Shown in pieces: positions 1 through 8,483 of a stretch of DNA of 15,731 nt (position 1 is the stretch's first letter; each line of letters starts with the position of its first letter). The translations under genes and the position numbers were made by a program. Source of the stretch: Novosphingobium sp. (lineage in GTDB: Bacteria > Pseudomonadota > Alphaproteobacteria > Sphingomonadales > Sphingomonadaceae); NCBI GenBank assembly GCA_028697875.1, contig JAQVEQ010000045.1:1-15731 (forward strand). Reading direction: 5' to 3'. The notes beneath the pieces were generated by a model that had not been told where the DNA came from, did not search any database, and saw only the letters and a list, made by a program, of their open reading frames with translations.

Positions 1-725
1 AACATGCCATGCGCCTGCGCAGTCTGATGGGCTTCGTCCCCCGGCGCTACGCCCCTGCAATCGTCGAGACGCCGGCCCTGGCCGGCGTCTTCGATCCCGA
101 CCTTTCGCGCGAGGCGCGCGAGGCCGCCCTTGCCCGCGCCGCCCAGCGGCTCGACATGAACGACCCCGACGCCCGATGGAGCGCGGCGCTCGGCGAGGAC
201 GGGACGATCAGCGTCGAACGCCTGTGGCGCGGGGTGACGGACCACCACGCAATCGAAGCCAGCTTCGTCACCAGCGCCGAGGCCCGCAAGCTTGCCCGCC
301 TCGCTGCCGAACACGCAGAAGTCTATGCCGCCCCCGCCCGCCTGGTGAAAGGCAGCAACGCCGAACAGGAAGCACCCGAACCGGAACCGGCGGCGGACGA
401 GGAGGAGGACGCCGAAACTCCCGCAATGGCCCGCCCGGTTGCCATGGACGGGGCGATCACCCGGCCTACGGCCCTGCTCGACGCCGTGCTGGCCACGGGC
501 CGCAAGGGCCTGTCGATCTCGCGCTACAAGGGCCTGGGCGAAATGAATGCCGAACAGCTCTGGGAAACCACGCTCGACCCGGACAACCGCATCCTGTTGC
601 AGGTCAAGGTCGAGGATGCGGATGTGACCGACGAGATCTTCACCCGGCTGATGGGCGACGTGGTCGAACCGCGCCGCGACTTCATCCAGGAAAACGCGCT
701 CAACGTCGCCAACCTCGACGTCTGA
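1..725 (+). CDS. gyrB: DNA gyrase subunit B, C-terminal part (5' end outside window)
   Basis: This is the 3' part of the gene for the ATPase subunit of DNA gyrase, which with GyrA introduces negative supercoils into DNA in the cytoplasm. The reading frame is open from base 3 to the TGA at 723-725. The ATG at 9 is internal, since the frame continues off the left edge. The C-terminal block 'SISRYKGLGEMNAEQLWETT' followed by 'LDPDNRILLQV' and 'FIQENALNVANLDV' at the end is the GyrB signature; ParE has a different motif here. Between about residues 115 and 140 of the visible part is an acidic Glu/Pro/Ala linker, a low-complexity insert before the conserved tail. I see no disruption. The N-terminal ATPase domain and the start of the Toprim domain lie outside the window. 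The gene converges on midA with only 57 bp between the two stops. Confidence 0.96.
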   Translation, partial: HAMRLRSLMGFVPRRYAPAIVETPALAGVFDPDLSREAREAALARAAQRLDMNDPDARWSAALGEDGTISVERLWRGVTDHHAIEASFVTSAEARKLARLAAEHAEVYAAPARLVKGSNAEQEAPEPEPAADEEEDAETPAMARPVAMDGAITRPTALLDAVLATGRKGLSISRYKGLGEMNAEQLWETTLDPDNRILLQVKVEDADVTDEIFTRLMGDVVEPRRDFIQENALNVANLDV

Positions 726-732
726 GCCTTGC

Positions 733-755
733 GCCGGGGCCGCGCGCGCCCCGGC
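733..755. terminator. GC-rich hairpin between convergent gyrB and midA
   Basis: GCCGGGGC (733-740) and GCCCCGGC (748-755) are perfect 8-bp inverted arms around a 7-nt loop, in the short gap between two converging genes. No T-tract follows on either strand, so it is not a textbook intrinsic terminator. It could serve as a bidirectional transcription stop or a protective 3' end structure. The structure is seen; the role is inferred from position. Confidence 0.5.
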
Positions 756-782
756 ACTCATCGCGCGTAGCGGCGAAGCCTC

Positions 783-1841
783 CTAGGAGAAGCCTGCGCC
801 GTCCGGCCAGTGCGGCGCGGCGAGGCCCATCACCTTGAACAGGGCGCCCATCTGGCCATCCTCGACCAGCCGGTCCCGTGCGGAGCGGATGGCGGCGGCA
901 TGTTCGGGCGATGCGCGGCAGAGGGATTCGGTCCGGGCGTCGATCCCCAGCGCACGCAACCAGTGCCCCTGTCCCGCGGTACCGAGCCAGCGCGCCCCCC
1001 GCGACAGGGCGACCTGGGCCAGGGTCGCGAAATCGACCAGCGCGGTCAGGTCCGCTTCGCCCGGCGCCGCGAACGGATCGACCTTGCGATGGGCCCGCAC
1101 GGCCTGCAAGGTCGAACCGTCGCGCACTTCGCCGTATCCGTAATCGATGAACAGCGCGGCCCCGCCCTGTTCGGCAAGCCGCCCGGCAGCTTCGAACACC
1201 ACGGCCGCCGCGCCGGGGCAGGTTTCGATAATCGTGCCTTCCGCCGCCGCGCGCCGATCTTCCGGCACGGCGGCATCCATCGGGCGAGTGCCCGCAATCG
1301 GCACAAAGCGATCTCCGTCGAGCCCCACCATCCGCTCGCGCCAGCCGTCCGCGCCCTTGACCATCTGGCGCACGGGCAAGGCATCGAGGAATTCGTTGGC
1401 GGCCAGCAGCAGCGGGCCATCGCGCGGGACCGAGGACAAGTCGTAATGCCAGAACGCGCCCGGCACCGCCGCCAGCTGGAGATCACGCAGGACGGTCGAG
1501 CTTTCGACGAAATGGACGCGCGGTTCCAGCCCGAAGCGCTTCGCCGCCCGCAAGGCGTCGCGCGCCAGCGTGCCCCGGCCCGGTCCCAGTTCGACATAGT
1601 GGACCGGCTCCGGGCTTCCGGCGCGAATCCACATGTCCGCCAGCCACAGGCCGACCAGTTCGCCGAACATCTGGCTGATTTCCGGCGCGGTGACGAAATC
1701 GCCCGCCGCGCCCAGCGGATCGCGCGACGCGTAATAGCGGGCGTTCGCCTCGCCCATGTAATGCATCACGCTGATCGGGCCGGTATTGGCGATCAGCCGG
1801 CGGAACGTCGCGGCGAGCGCCCCGTCCTCCGCTTCGTTCAT
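783..1841 (-). CDS. midA: MidA/NDUFAF7 family (DUF185) SAM-dependent protein methyltransferase
   Basis: This 352-residue protein belongs to the DUF185 family. Its mitochondrial member NDUFAF7/MidA dimethylates an arginine of the complex I subunit NDUFS2 and is needed for complex I assembly. Motifs seen are GDFVTAPEIS (47-56), the SAM-binding loop ELGPGRGTL (84-92), HFVESS (110-115), NEFLDALP (149-156) and DYGYGE in the second half. The length is normal. The ATG at 1841 overlaps the lgt stop as ATGA, so translation is probably coupled to lgt. The reading frame stays open far upstream, antisense to lgt and glnD, but the family homology begins at this Met. An AGGGGG lies about 13 nt upstream, further than ideal for a Shine-Dalgarno. 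The bacterial substrate is inferred to be the NuoD-type subunit; no nuo genes are in the window. Confidence 0.9.
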   Translation of the reverse strand: MNEAEDGALAATFRRLIANTGPISVMHYMGEANARYYASRDPLGAAGDFVTAPEISQMFGELVGLWLADMWIRAGSPEPVHYVELGPGRGTLARDALRAAKRFGLEPRVHFVESSTVLRDLQLAAVPGAFWHYDLSSVPRDGPLLLAANEFLDALPVRQMVKGADGWRERMVGLDGDRFVPIAGTRPMDAAVPEDRRAAAEGTIIETCPGAAAVVFEAAGRLAEQGGAALFIDYGYGEVRDGSTLQAVRAHRKVDPFAAPGEADLTALVDFATLAQVALSRGARWLGTAGQGHWLRALGIDARTESLCRASPEHAAAIRSARDRLVEDGQMGALFKVMGLAAPHWPDGAGFS

Positions 1842-2725
1842 GCCGCTTCGGACGCCCCCTTGGCCGGGCCGCCAGCGGTCTGCGCCGCCGATCCCATCGC
1901 CGGCTTGAGCAGCGCCCGCGCGACAATGACCAGACCGAGCGCAATCAGCGGCAAAGTCAGCCACTGGCCCATGGAAAGCCCCGTGCGCAGGGCGAATTCG
2001 GCCAGCTGCGCATCGGGCTCGCGGAAGAATTCGACCGAGAACCGGGCGATCCCGATACCGGCGGTAAAGGCACCGACCAGCAGGCCGGGCCGGAAACGGG
2101 CCCGCGTCTTCCAGAACAGGGTCAGCAGCACGATCATCATCAGCGCCCCTTCCAGCCCCGCCTCGTAAAGCTGGCTGGGATGGCGCGGCAGCGGCCCCGC
2201 GCCGGGGAAGACCATCGCCCAGGGCACGTCGCTCGGCCGCCCCCACAGCTCGCCGTTGATGAAGTTGGCTATCCGCCCGAACTTCATCCCGAATGGCACG
2301 TTGACGGCAATGTAGTCCGCCACCCGCAGGAAGGAGAGCCCGCCGCGCCAGCTGACCCAGGCGATCGCCAGCAGCACGCCGGTCAGTCCGCCGTGGAAGC
2401 TCATGCCGCCTTCCCACAGCTTCACGAGGTCGGCCGGATGGGTCCACAGGCTCGGCTGGTAGAAAGTCGCATAGCCCAGCCGCCCGCCGATGATGATGCC
2501 GAGCGTGCAGTAGAAGAACAGATCGTCGACATGGCGCTGCGCCATCGGCGCGCCCGGCGCCTTCACCATCTTGCTCAAGTGCCAGTAGCCGAGCAGGATC
2601 CCGGCCAGATAGGCGAGCGAATAGAAGCGCAGGGTGAAGAAGCCCAGATCGATGCCGGGCCGCAGCCCGAGGTCTTCCCACATCAGCGGTGCATGTTGCG
2701 TGGCTTCGGCCAATAGTGACAGCAA
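1838..2725 (-). CDS. lgt: Prolipoprotein diacylglyceryl transferase
   Basis: Lgt is the inner-membrane enzyme that transfers diacylglycerol from phosphatidylglycerol to the lipobox cysteine of prolipoproteins, the first step of lipoprotein maturation. The 295-residue sequence contains the Lgt signature GRIANFINGELWGR (150-163), GGRLGY (80-85), GGMSFHGG (106-113) with the conserved His111, and RHPSQLYEA further on. Several hydrophobic segments fit the usual seven membrane helices. I chose the TTG at 2723-2725 as start because AAGGGG (2734-2739) sits 8 nt upstream on this strand. The first ATG (Met15 at 2681-2683) has no ribosome binding site. The gene overlaps midA by 4 bases, forming a two-gene operon divergent from glnD. 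The C-terminal roughly 20 residues are Ala/Gly-rich and not conserved. Confidence 0.96.
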   Translation of the reverse strand: MLSLLAEATQHAPLMWEDLGLRPGIDLGFFTLRFYSLAYLAGILLGYWHLSKMVKAPGAPMAQRHVDDLFFYCTLGIIIGGRLGYATFYQPSLWTHPADLVKLWEGGMSFHGGLTGVLLAIAWVSWRGGLSFLRVADYIAVNVPFGMKFGRIANFINGELWGRPSDVPWAMVFPGAGPLPRHPSQLYEAGLEGALMMIVLLTLFWKTRARFRPGLLVGAFTAGIGIARFSVEFFREPDAQLAEFALRTGLSMGQWLTLPLIALGLVIVARALLKPAMGSAAQTAGGPAKGASEAA

Positions 2726-2879
2726 GCGGCGAACCCCTTAGAGCATTGATCCGTAGGTTGCGGCTATTGGCATAGGCTGGCAGCGGGAGAAAGCCCATTC
2801 CCTGTGTGTTGAGTGTAAGGATGGCAGGATACGGCGGGCCCGGCCACGGCAAACGGCCCGAAAAGTGCGGGGAACAGGT

Positions 2880-5660
2880 GTGAGCGTCTTGCGGATTCCG
2901 AACCAGCGCGCGGTGATCGACCGGCGCAGCCTGAGCGAGGCGATCGCCGAGGCGGTGAAGAAAGACGGCTCGAAAGCCCGTCCGCGCGTCCTTGCCCTGC
3001 TGCGCGAGGCACTGGACAGGGGCCGCGCCGAAGCCGTCCGCCGCCTGGCGGAAAAGCCCTCGACCGGGCACGATTGCGCGGAAGCGCAAGCCTTCCTGAT
3101 CGACCAGCTGGTCCGGGTGATTCACGACCATGTCGTGACGGACGTCTATCCCACCGCCAACCGCTCCACCGGGGAACGGCTCGCGATCATGGCGGTCGGC
3201 GGCTACGGCCGCGGCGAAATGGCGCCCCATTCCGACGTCGACATCGCCTTCCTCACCCCCGGCAAGCAGACCGCCTGGTGCGAACAGGTGATCGAAGCGA
3301 TGCTCTACTTCCTGTGGGACCTGGGGCTCACGGTCGGCCATTCCAGCCGCTCGCTCGACGAAATGGTCCGCATGGCCAAGCAGGACCTCACCATTCGCAC
3401 GGCCATGCTCGAAGGGCGCTATGTCTGGGGCGACCAGCCACTCTACGAAGAAGCCAACCGGCGCTTCCTGGCGGAAGTCGTCGCCGGGACGGAACGGCAG
3501 TACGTCGCCGAAAAGCTGGCCGAGCGCGATGCCCGGCACAAGCGGCTGGGCGACACGCGCTATGTCGTCGAACCCAATGTGAAGGAAGGCAAGGGCGGCC
3601 TGCGCGACCTCCACACGCTCTACTGGATCGGCAAGTACATCTACAAGGTGCGCACCCCGGCCGAACTGGTCGACACCGGCCTGCTGACCAAGCAGGAATA
3701 CCGCGCCTTCCGCCGGGCGGAGAACTTCTTCTGGGCCGTGCGCTGCCACCTGCACACGATCACCGGCCGGGAAGAGGACCGCCTGACCTTCGACCTCCAG
3801 CGCGAAGTGGCCCGGCGGATGAATTTCGCCGACCGGCCCGGCAAGAGCGCGGTCGAACGTTTCATGCAGTTCTTCTTCCTCCAGGCGAAGCGCGTCGGCA
3901 ACCTGACCGCGATGTTCCTCGCCCAGCTGGACGAACAGTTCACCGCCAAGACGCCGCGCGGCATCCTGGCGGGTTTCCGCGCCCGGCCCCGCAAGCTCAA
4001 GGGCTATACGGTCTTCGGCGGCAAGCTGCGCGCGCCGTCCGATACCTGGTTCCAGGAAGACCCGGTCCGCCTGATCGAAATCTTTGCCATCGCCGAGGCC
4101 GAAGGGCTGGAAATCCATGCCGAGACGATGCGCATGGCGACCCGCGACGTGAAGCTGATCGACGCCAAGGTCCGGCGCGACCCGCGCGCCAATGCCCTGT
4201 TCCTCGACGTGCTGACCGGGCGCAACGACCCGGAAGGCGTCCTGCGCGCCATGAACGAAGCGGAAGTCTTCGGCCGGTTCGTGCCCGATTTCGGCCGCGT
4301 GAACGCTCAGATGCAGTTCGACATGTACCACCACTATACGGTGGACGAACACACCATCCGGGCGATCGGACTGCTCGCCCGGATCGAACGGGGCGAGCTC
4401 AAGGAAGACCACCCGCTGGCCTGCGAACTGATCCACAAGGCCGCCTCGCGCAGGGTCACTTACGTCGCGACCCTGCTGCACGATATCGCCAAGGGCCGGG
4501 GCGGAGACCATTCGGTGCTCGGCGCCGAAGTCGCGCTCAAGCTGTGCCCGCGCTTCGGTCTCGACGAAGGCGAAACCGAACTGGTCAGCTGGCTGGTGCG
4601 CCACCACCTGCTGATGAGCGCCACGGCCTTCAAGCGCGACCTCGCCGACCCCAAGACGATCGCCGACTTCGTTGGCGTGGTCCAGGGTCTGGACCGGCTG
4701 CGCCAGCTGACCATCCTGACGATCGTCGACATCAGGGCGGTCGGGCCCGGCACGTGGAACAGCTGGAAACGCCAGCTGATCGGCGACCTCTACCACCTGG
4801 CCGGGGAGCAGCTGCGCCTGGGCCACAAGCAGTTCGGCCGCAAGGAACGGGTCGACGCCAGGAAGGAAGCGGTCGCCGCCTTGCTGGGGGACAGGACCGG
4901 GCTGGTCGAAAGCGTCGGCAAAATGCTGAGCGACGCCTACTGGATCGCCGAACCGGAAGACATCATCGCGCTCAACCTCGTCCAGTTCCATGCCGCGCGC
5001 GAGCTGGAAGACGCCCTCTCGATCCACTGCGAATACTACCCCGCGCGGGGCGCGACTCTGGTCACGGTCATTTCCAACGACCACCCCGGCCTGTTCTACC
5101 GCATCGCCGGCGGCATCCACCTGGCGGGGGGCAATATCATCGATGCCCACATCCATACCGCGCGCAACGGCAAGGCAGTCGACAATTTCCTCGTCCAGGA
5201 TCCCCTCGGCCGGCCATTCATGGAAGGCGGCCAGCTTGCGCGGCTGAAGAAATCCATCGCCGACGCGCTGGCGAACCGGGTGGAACTGGTGCCCCAGCTG
5301 GCCAAGCGCCCCGCCGCCCGCATCCGTTCCGAAGCGTTCAGCGTACGCCCGCGCGTATTGTTCGACAACAAGGCCTCGAACCGCTTCACCGTGGTGGAAG
5401 TCAATGCCCGGGACCGGCCCGCCCTGCTCAACCGCCTGGCCCGCGCCCTGTTCGAAGCGCAGCTGGTCGTCCATTCGGCCCATATCGCGACGTACGGCGA
5501 ACGCGCGGCCGACACGTTCTACGTAACCGACTTGTTCGGCCACAAGATCGACCGCGCCGATCGCCAGAAGGCAGTGGAGGAAAAGCTCCTCGCCGCTGCC
5601 AATGCGGTGGAACAGGCACCTGAGACGAAAGACGGCGAAGTCAGGGAATATACGATCTAG
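2880..5660 (+). CDS. glnD: Bifunctional [protein-PII] uridylyltransferase / uridylyl-removing enzyme
   Basis: GlnD senses glutamine and uridylylates or deuridylylates PII proteins (GlnB/GlnK), controlling nitrogen assimilation. Domains in order: the nucleotidyltransferase motif GGYGRGEMAPHSDVDI (107-122); the linker and GlnD-specific region; the HD hydrolase domain with LLHDIAKGRGGDHS (catalytic H534-D535); and two C-terminal ACT domains, at about 725-800 ('VISNDHPGLFYRIA') and 836-910 ('NARDRPALLNRLA'). These give the two activities and the glutamine site. At 926 residues the length is normal. I prefer the GTG at 2880, with GGGGA (2869-2873) 6 nt upstream. An in-frame GTG at 2865 would add five residues but has no ribosome binding site. 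The gene is divergent from lgt across about 154 bp, in which I could not identify a confident promoter. No PII or glutamine synthetase gene is adjacent. Confidence 0.96.
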   Translation: MSVLRIPNQRAVIDRRSLSEAIAEAVKKDGSKARPRVLALLREALDRGRAEAVRRLAEKPSTGHDCAEAQAFLIDQLVRVIHDHVVTDVYPTANRSTGERLAIMAVGGYGRGEMAPHSDVDIAFLTPGKQTAWCEQVIEAMLYFLWDLGLTVGHSSRSLDEMVRMAKQDLTIRTAMLEGRYVWGDQPLYEEANRRFLAEVVAGTERQYVAEKLAERDARHKRLGDTRYVVEPNVKEGKGGLRDLHTLYWIGKYIYKVRTPAELVDTGLLTKQEYRAFRRAENFFWAVRCHLHTITGREEDRLTFDLQREVARRMNFADRPGKSAVERFMQFFFLQAKRVGNLTAMFLAQLDEQFTAKTPRGILAGFRARPRKLKGYTVFGGKLRAPSDTWFQEDPVRLIEIFAIAEAEGLEIHAETMRMATRDVKLIDAKVRRDPRANALFLDVLTGRNDPEGVLRAMNEAEVFGRFVPDFGRVNAQMQFDMYHHYTVDEHTIRAIGLLARIERGELKEDHPLACELIHKAASRRVTYVATLLHDIAKGRGGDHSVLGAEVALKLCPRFGLDEGETELVSWLVRHHLLMSATAFKRDLADPKTIADFVGVVQGLDRLRQLTILTIVDIRAVGPGTWNSWKRQLIGDLYHLAGEQLRLGHKQFGRKERVDARKEAVAALLGDRTGLVESVGKMLSDAYWIAEPEDIIALNLVQFHAARELEDALSIHCEYYPARGATLVTVISNDHPGLFYRIAGGIHLAGGNIIDAHIHTARNGKAVDNFLVQDPLGRPFMEGGQLARLKKSIADALANRVELVPQLAKRPAARIRSEAFSVRPRVLFDNKASNRFTVVEVNARDRPALLNRLARALFEAQLVVHSAHIATYGERAADTFYVTDLFGHKIDRADRQKAVEEKLLAAANAVEQAPETKDGEVREYTI

Positions 5661-5674
5661 GCAGGTATTCCCTG
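5642..5674 (+). terminator. Stem-loop spanning the glnD stop codon
   Basis: CAGGGAATA (5642-5650) and TATTCCCTG (5666-5674) form a perfect 9-bp inverted repeat with a 15-nt loop containing the glnD TAG (5658-5660). An alternative small hairpin, GCAGG/CCTGC (5661-5675), would compete with it. No T-run follows, so it may be a 3' end stabilising structure or a weak terminator. The repeat is seen; the function is inferred. Confidence 0.4.
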
Positions 5675-5957
5675 CGCTAATCAGGCTGCCCCACCCTCGA
5701 ACCGCGCCATTCATGCAAGCCCGCAAGGCCGAAAATAGCCCGATTGGACCAAAACCCATTGCAACTATGCAACAACCCGCTCAAATGATTGTTGACTGCA
5801 ATTATCGCGATTGACGCGCGAACGGGCCAGTCACATCCTCACCCACGCAATGATTGGGAGCATTGCACGGGCATAAGCATAACATACAGGCGCATCACGC
5901 CTCGCTCAATGTCCAACGCAACTCTCCGTCATTGAACAAGATTACGGAGGAGAGGAT
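5661..5957 (+). promoter_or_regulatory. 297-bp noncoding region upstream of the TonB-dependent receptor, with short repeats
   Basis: This is the longest gene-free stretch and is visibly richer in A/T than its surroundings. I found no credible small ORF. It holds two perfect inverted repeats: TTGCA-acta-TGCAA (5759-5772) and GCAATG-N8-CATTGC (5847-5866). It also has a tandem GCATAA GCATAA (5871-5882), and TGCAA/TTGCA pentamers at 5714, 5759, 5768, 5797 and 5863. Two TTGAC -35-like hexamers occur (TTGACT 5792-5797; TTGACG 5811-5816). The second is 17 nt from CATCCT (5834-5839), a tentative sigma70-like promoter giving a leader of about 110 nt. The region ends in a strong Shine-Dalgarno, GGAGGAGAGG (5946-5955). 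It probably contains the promoter and operators of the receptor gene. Confidence 0.5.
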
Positions 5958-8426
5958 ATGCGTAATTTCAGTCGAACCACAGCCTATCTATGCGGCGTAG
6001 CGGCCATTGCCGTTTCGGCGCCGGCCATGGCTCAGGCGAATTCCGAAGGCTACAGCGCCAGCGAAATCATCGTCACCGACCAGCGCCGCGAAGAAAAGGC
6101 GCAGGACGTGCCGATCGCGATCACCGCGATGTCGGCCGACAACCTACGTGAACGCGGCGTCACCCAGATGCAGGACTTGCAGGCCTCGGTGCCTTCGCTG
6201 GTCATCGCCCCGAACGGCCAGGCCTCGCGCGACGTGATGTCGCCCTCGATGCGCGGCCAGAGCGCGGCCTTTCAGGGTTCGCCGGCCGTGGTCGTCTACA
6301 TGAACGAAGTCCCGCTGCCCGCCGGCTACACGCTGAGCGGTCAGGGCGGCCCCGGCAACTTCGTCGACCTGCAGAACGTCCAGGTGCTGGCCGGTGTGCA
6401 GGGCACCCTGTTCGGGCGCAACACCACCGGCGGCGCCATGCTGCTGACCCCGGCCAAGCCGACCGACCGGCTCGAAGGGCACGTTGCCGGCGGTTTCGGC
6501 AACTACAACATGATGGAGTTCGAGGCCGTCCTCAACGTTCCGCTGAGCGACACGCTGAGCGTGCGCCTGGTCGGTGCCGGCCGCGACCGCGACGGCTTCA
6601 CCAAGGACGTCAACTGGAACAAGGACCGCGACGACCAGCACTGGCGCATGGGCCGCATCGGCGTCCTGTGGGAACCGAGCGAAACCATCTCCAACTATAC
6701 GATGGCCTACTACGGTTATTCGAAGACCAACGGCAGCGGCTCGATCGCCATGAGCTTCAATACCGGGTATTTCCAGCTTCTTGATAGCTTGAACGTTGGT
6801 TTCGATTTCTGCCAGAGCGCAGGGAACTGCAACTACTACACCGACCTGATCGACAAACAAGAGAAGCTCGGCAAGCGCAAGGTCGCCCATGGGGTGGACG
6901 ATTTCGCCAAGCTCGAAACCTGGGGTGTGTCGAACACTACCGACATCGAACTGATGGAAGGCCTCACGCTGCGCAACATCGCCAGCTACGCCCGCCTCAA
7001 GTCCTACTACGCCAACGACCAGGACGGCACGATCGCGCCGGTCTACGACACCGGCGTGACGGTCGAAAGCCGGACTTCGCCGCGCGACTACTTCGATCAG
7101 TACACCGAGGAACTGCAGCTTCAGGGCGAAACTCTCGGCGGCAAGCTGAACTACACGGTGGGCGGTTTCTACTTCAAGCAGAAGCCGGCCGGAGACATGG
7201 ACTCCTACGCCATCAACGTCTGTTCCAATGACACGACAGACGGCTGCACCATCGGCACCAGCAATACCCAGCCGCGGAGCGAATCCAAGGCCCTCTATGC
7301 CCAGGCCACCCTGGATCTGGGCGCACTCAGCCCCGCGCTCGATCGCCTGCGCTTCACGGCGGGCTATCGCTACACCTGGGATAAGGTCAGCGGATCGACC
7401 GCGTCGTTCTCCTACCTCCCCGTCGATGGCGTCCTCGGCTATCCGACTGGCGCTTCAGCAACATGTTCGGCATTTTACCTTGTGACGAACAACCCGGTCG
7501 AAGACTGTGCGTTCGGTGCGAAGCGCAAGGATTCCGCCGGAACGTGGACCTTCGGCCTCGACTATCGCCCGATCGACAACCTGCTGATCTACGGCAAGGT
7601 TTCGCGCGGGTATAAGGCTGGCGGCTTCAACTCCTACGCCGTCTATTCGAACACGACGACGTTCGGTCCGGAATATGTCACCGACTACGAACTGGGCTTC
7701 AAGTCCGACTTCCGCGTCGCCGATGTTCCGGTGCACCTGAACGTCAACGGCTTCTACCTGGATTACAAGAACATCCAGCGTGCTGCCGGTGACCGCAACT
7801 ACGGCACGGGCGGCAACGGCGCGATCACGCTGAGCAGCGCCTCTGCGGTGATCAAGGGCTTCGAAGTCGAGTTTTCGGTCAAGCCGGTCGATATCCTCGA
7901 AATCGGCGGCAACTACAGCCACCTGGCTTCGCACTACAAGTCGTTCAAGTTCGACTCGAACTCGGGCGTCTATGACTGTAACTCGCAGCAGCTGTACGAT
8001 CTGGCGTTCGCCAATGCAGACATGAGCTGCCGTCCGCTGCAATACCTTTCGCCGAACATTCTCTCGCTCTACGGGCGTCTCCAGATCCCGACAGCCGAGA
8101 GCTTTGGCGATCTCAGCTTGTTCGTGAACTACAACTGGACGGATGCGCAGGACACCGCGCCGCTGTCTGTCGAAAAGTTCCCGGACGGGACCCCGCTGGA
8201 ACCGGGTGTGCGCCTGCCGTCGTTCGGCCTGCTCAATGCAACCGTCGACTGGAAGAACGCGCTCAGCAGCGGTCTCGACGTGTCGCTCTTCGGCACGAAC
8301 ATCACGAACAAGACCTACGCCATCACCAACACTGGTGTTTTCCAGTCGATCGGCGCCCAATCGATGATGTTCGGCGAACCGCGTATGTACGGCATCCGCC
8401 TGAAGTACGCCTTCGGCGGCAACTGA
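5958..8426 (+). CDS. TonB-dependent outer-membrane receptor
   Basis: This 822-residue protein is an outer-membrane beta-barrel that imports a scarce substrate using energy from TonB-ExbBD. A signal peptide is clear (basic start, hydrophobic 9-21, likely cut after APAMA at residue 25). The TonB-box-like EIIVTDQRREE (36-46) leads into a plug domain ('DVPIAITAMSADNL', 'VQVLAGVQGTLFGRNTTGGA'), and the rest is barrel strands ending 'RMYGIRLKYAFGGN'. The last barrel strand normally ends in an aromatic residue; here Phe is followed by GGN. Eight cysteines lie in four close pairs in probable extracellular loops (285/291, 422/430, 503/517, 674/691). The start ATG has a strong Shine-Dalgarno 7 nt away. 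No transporter, regulator or enzyme gene is next to it, so the substrate (siderophore, sugar, aromatic or other) cannot be told. Confidence 0.95.
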   Translation: MRNFSRTTAYLCGVAAIAVSAPAMAQANSEGYSASEIIVTDQRREEKAQDVPIAITAMSADNLRERGVTQMQDLQASVPSLVIAPNGQASRDVMSPSMRGQSAAFQGSPAVVVYMNEVPLPAGYTLSGQGGPGNFVDLQNVQVLAGVQGTLFGRNTTGGAMLLTPAKPTDRLEGHVAGGFGNYNMMEFEAVLNVPLSDTLSVRLVGAGRDRDGFTKDVNWNKDRDDQHWRMGRIGVLWEPSETISNYTMAYYGYSKTNGSGSIAMSFNTGYFQLLDSLNVGFDFCQSAGNCNYYTDLIDKQEKLGKRKVAHGVDDFAKLETWGVSNTTDIELMEGLTLRNIASYARLKSYYANDQDGTIAPVYDTGVTVESRTSPRDYFDQYTEELQLQGETLGGKLNYTVGGFYFKQKPAGDMDSYAINVCSNDTTDGCTIGTSNTQPRSESKALYAQATLDLGALSPALDRLRFTAGYRYTWDKVSGSTASFSYLPVDGVLGYPTGASATCSAFYLVTNNPVEDCAFGAKRKDSAGTWTFGLDYRPIDNLLIYGKVSRGYKAGGFNSYAVYSNTTTFGPEYVTDYELGFKSDFRVADVPVHLNVNGFYLDYKNIQRAAGDRNYGTGGNGAITLSSASAVIKGFEVEFSVKPVDILEIGGNYSHLASHYKSFKFDSNSGVYDCNSQQLYDLAFANADMSCRPLQYLSPNILSLYGRLQIPTAESFGDLSLFVNYNWTDAQDTAPLSVEKFPDGTPLEPGVRLPSFGLLNATVDWKNALSSGLDVSLFGTNITNKTYAITNTGVFQSIGAQSMMFGEPRMYGIRLKYAFGGN

Positions 8427-8437
8427 TCATCCATACG

Positions 8438-8463
8438 GGGAACCGGGTTCCGTCCCGGTTCCC
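8438..8463. terminator. Perfect 10-bp hairpin downstream of the TonB receptor
   Basis: GGGAACCGGG (8438-8447) and CCCGGTTCCC (8454-8463) are perfect 10-bp arms with a 6-nt loop, 11 bp after the receptor stop. There is no T-tract directly after. It is the first of two hairpins here, and may act as an mRNA 3' stabiliser or as a stop for either strand. Confidence 0.6.
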
Positions 8464-8483
8464 TGAACGGGATAACATGGGGG

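Noticed and set aside
1842..5759. A reading frame on the minus strand open without stops from 5759 through to the end of midA, antisense to all of glnD and overlapping lgt.
   Set aside because: High GC suppresses stop codons in the antisense frames of real genes. The translation upstream of the midA Met is low-complexity and Asp/Arg/His/Gln-rich, with no family resemblance, and glnD and lgt account for the DNA.
5863..5885. TTGCAC followed by TAACAT as a promoter for the TonB receptor.
   Set aside because: The spacer is only 11 bp, too short for a sigma70-type promoter.
8447..8461. A second LexA-like direct repeat, GTTC-N7-GTTC, between the TonB receptor and yggS.
   Set aside because: It lies inside the perfect hairpin 8438-8463, downstream of both convergent genes, so there is no promoter to control. 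The spacing follows from the hairpin's own symmetry. It is a reminder that this short pattern can occur by chance.
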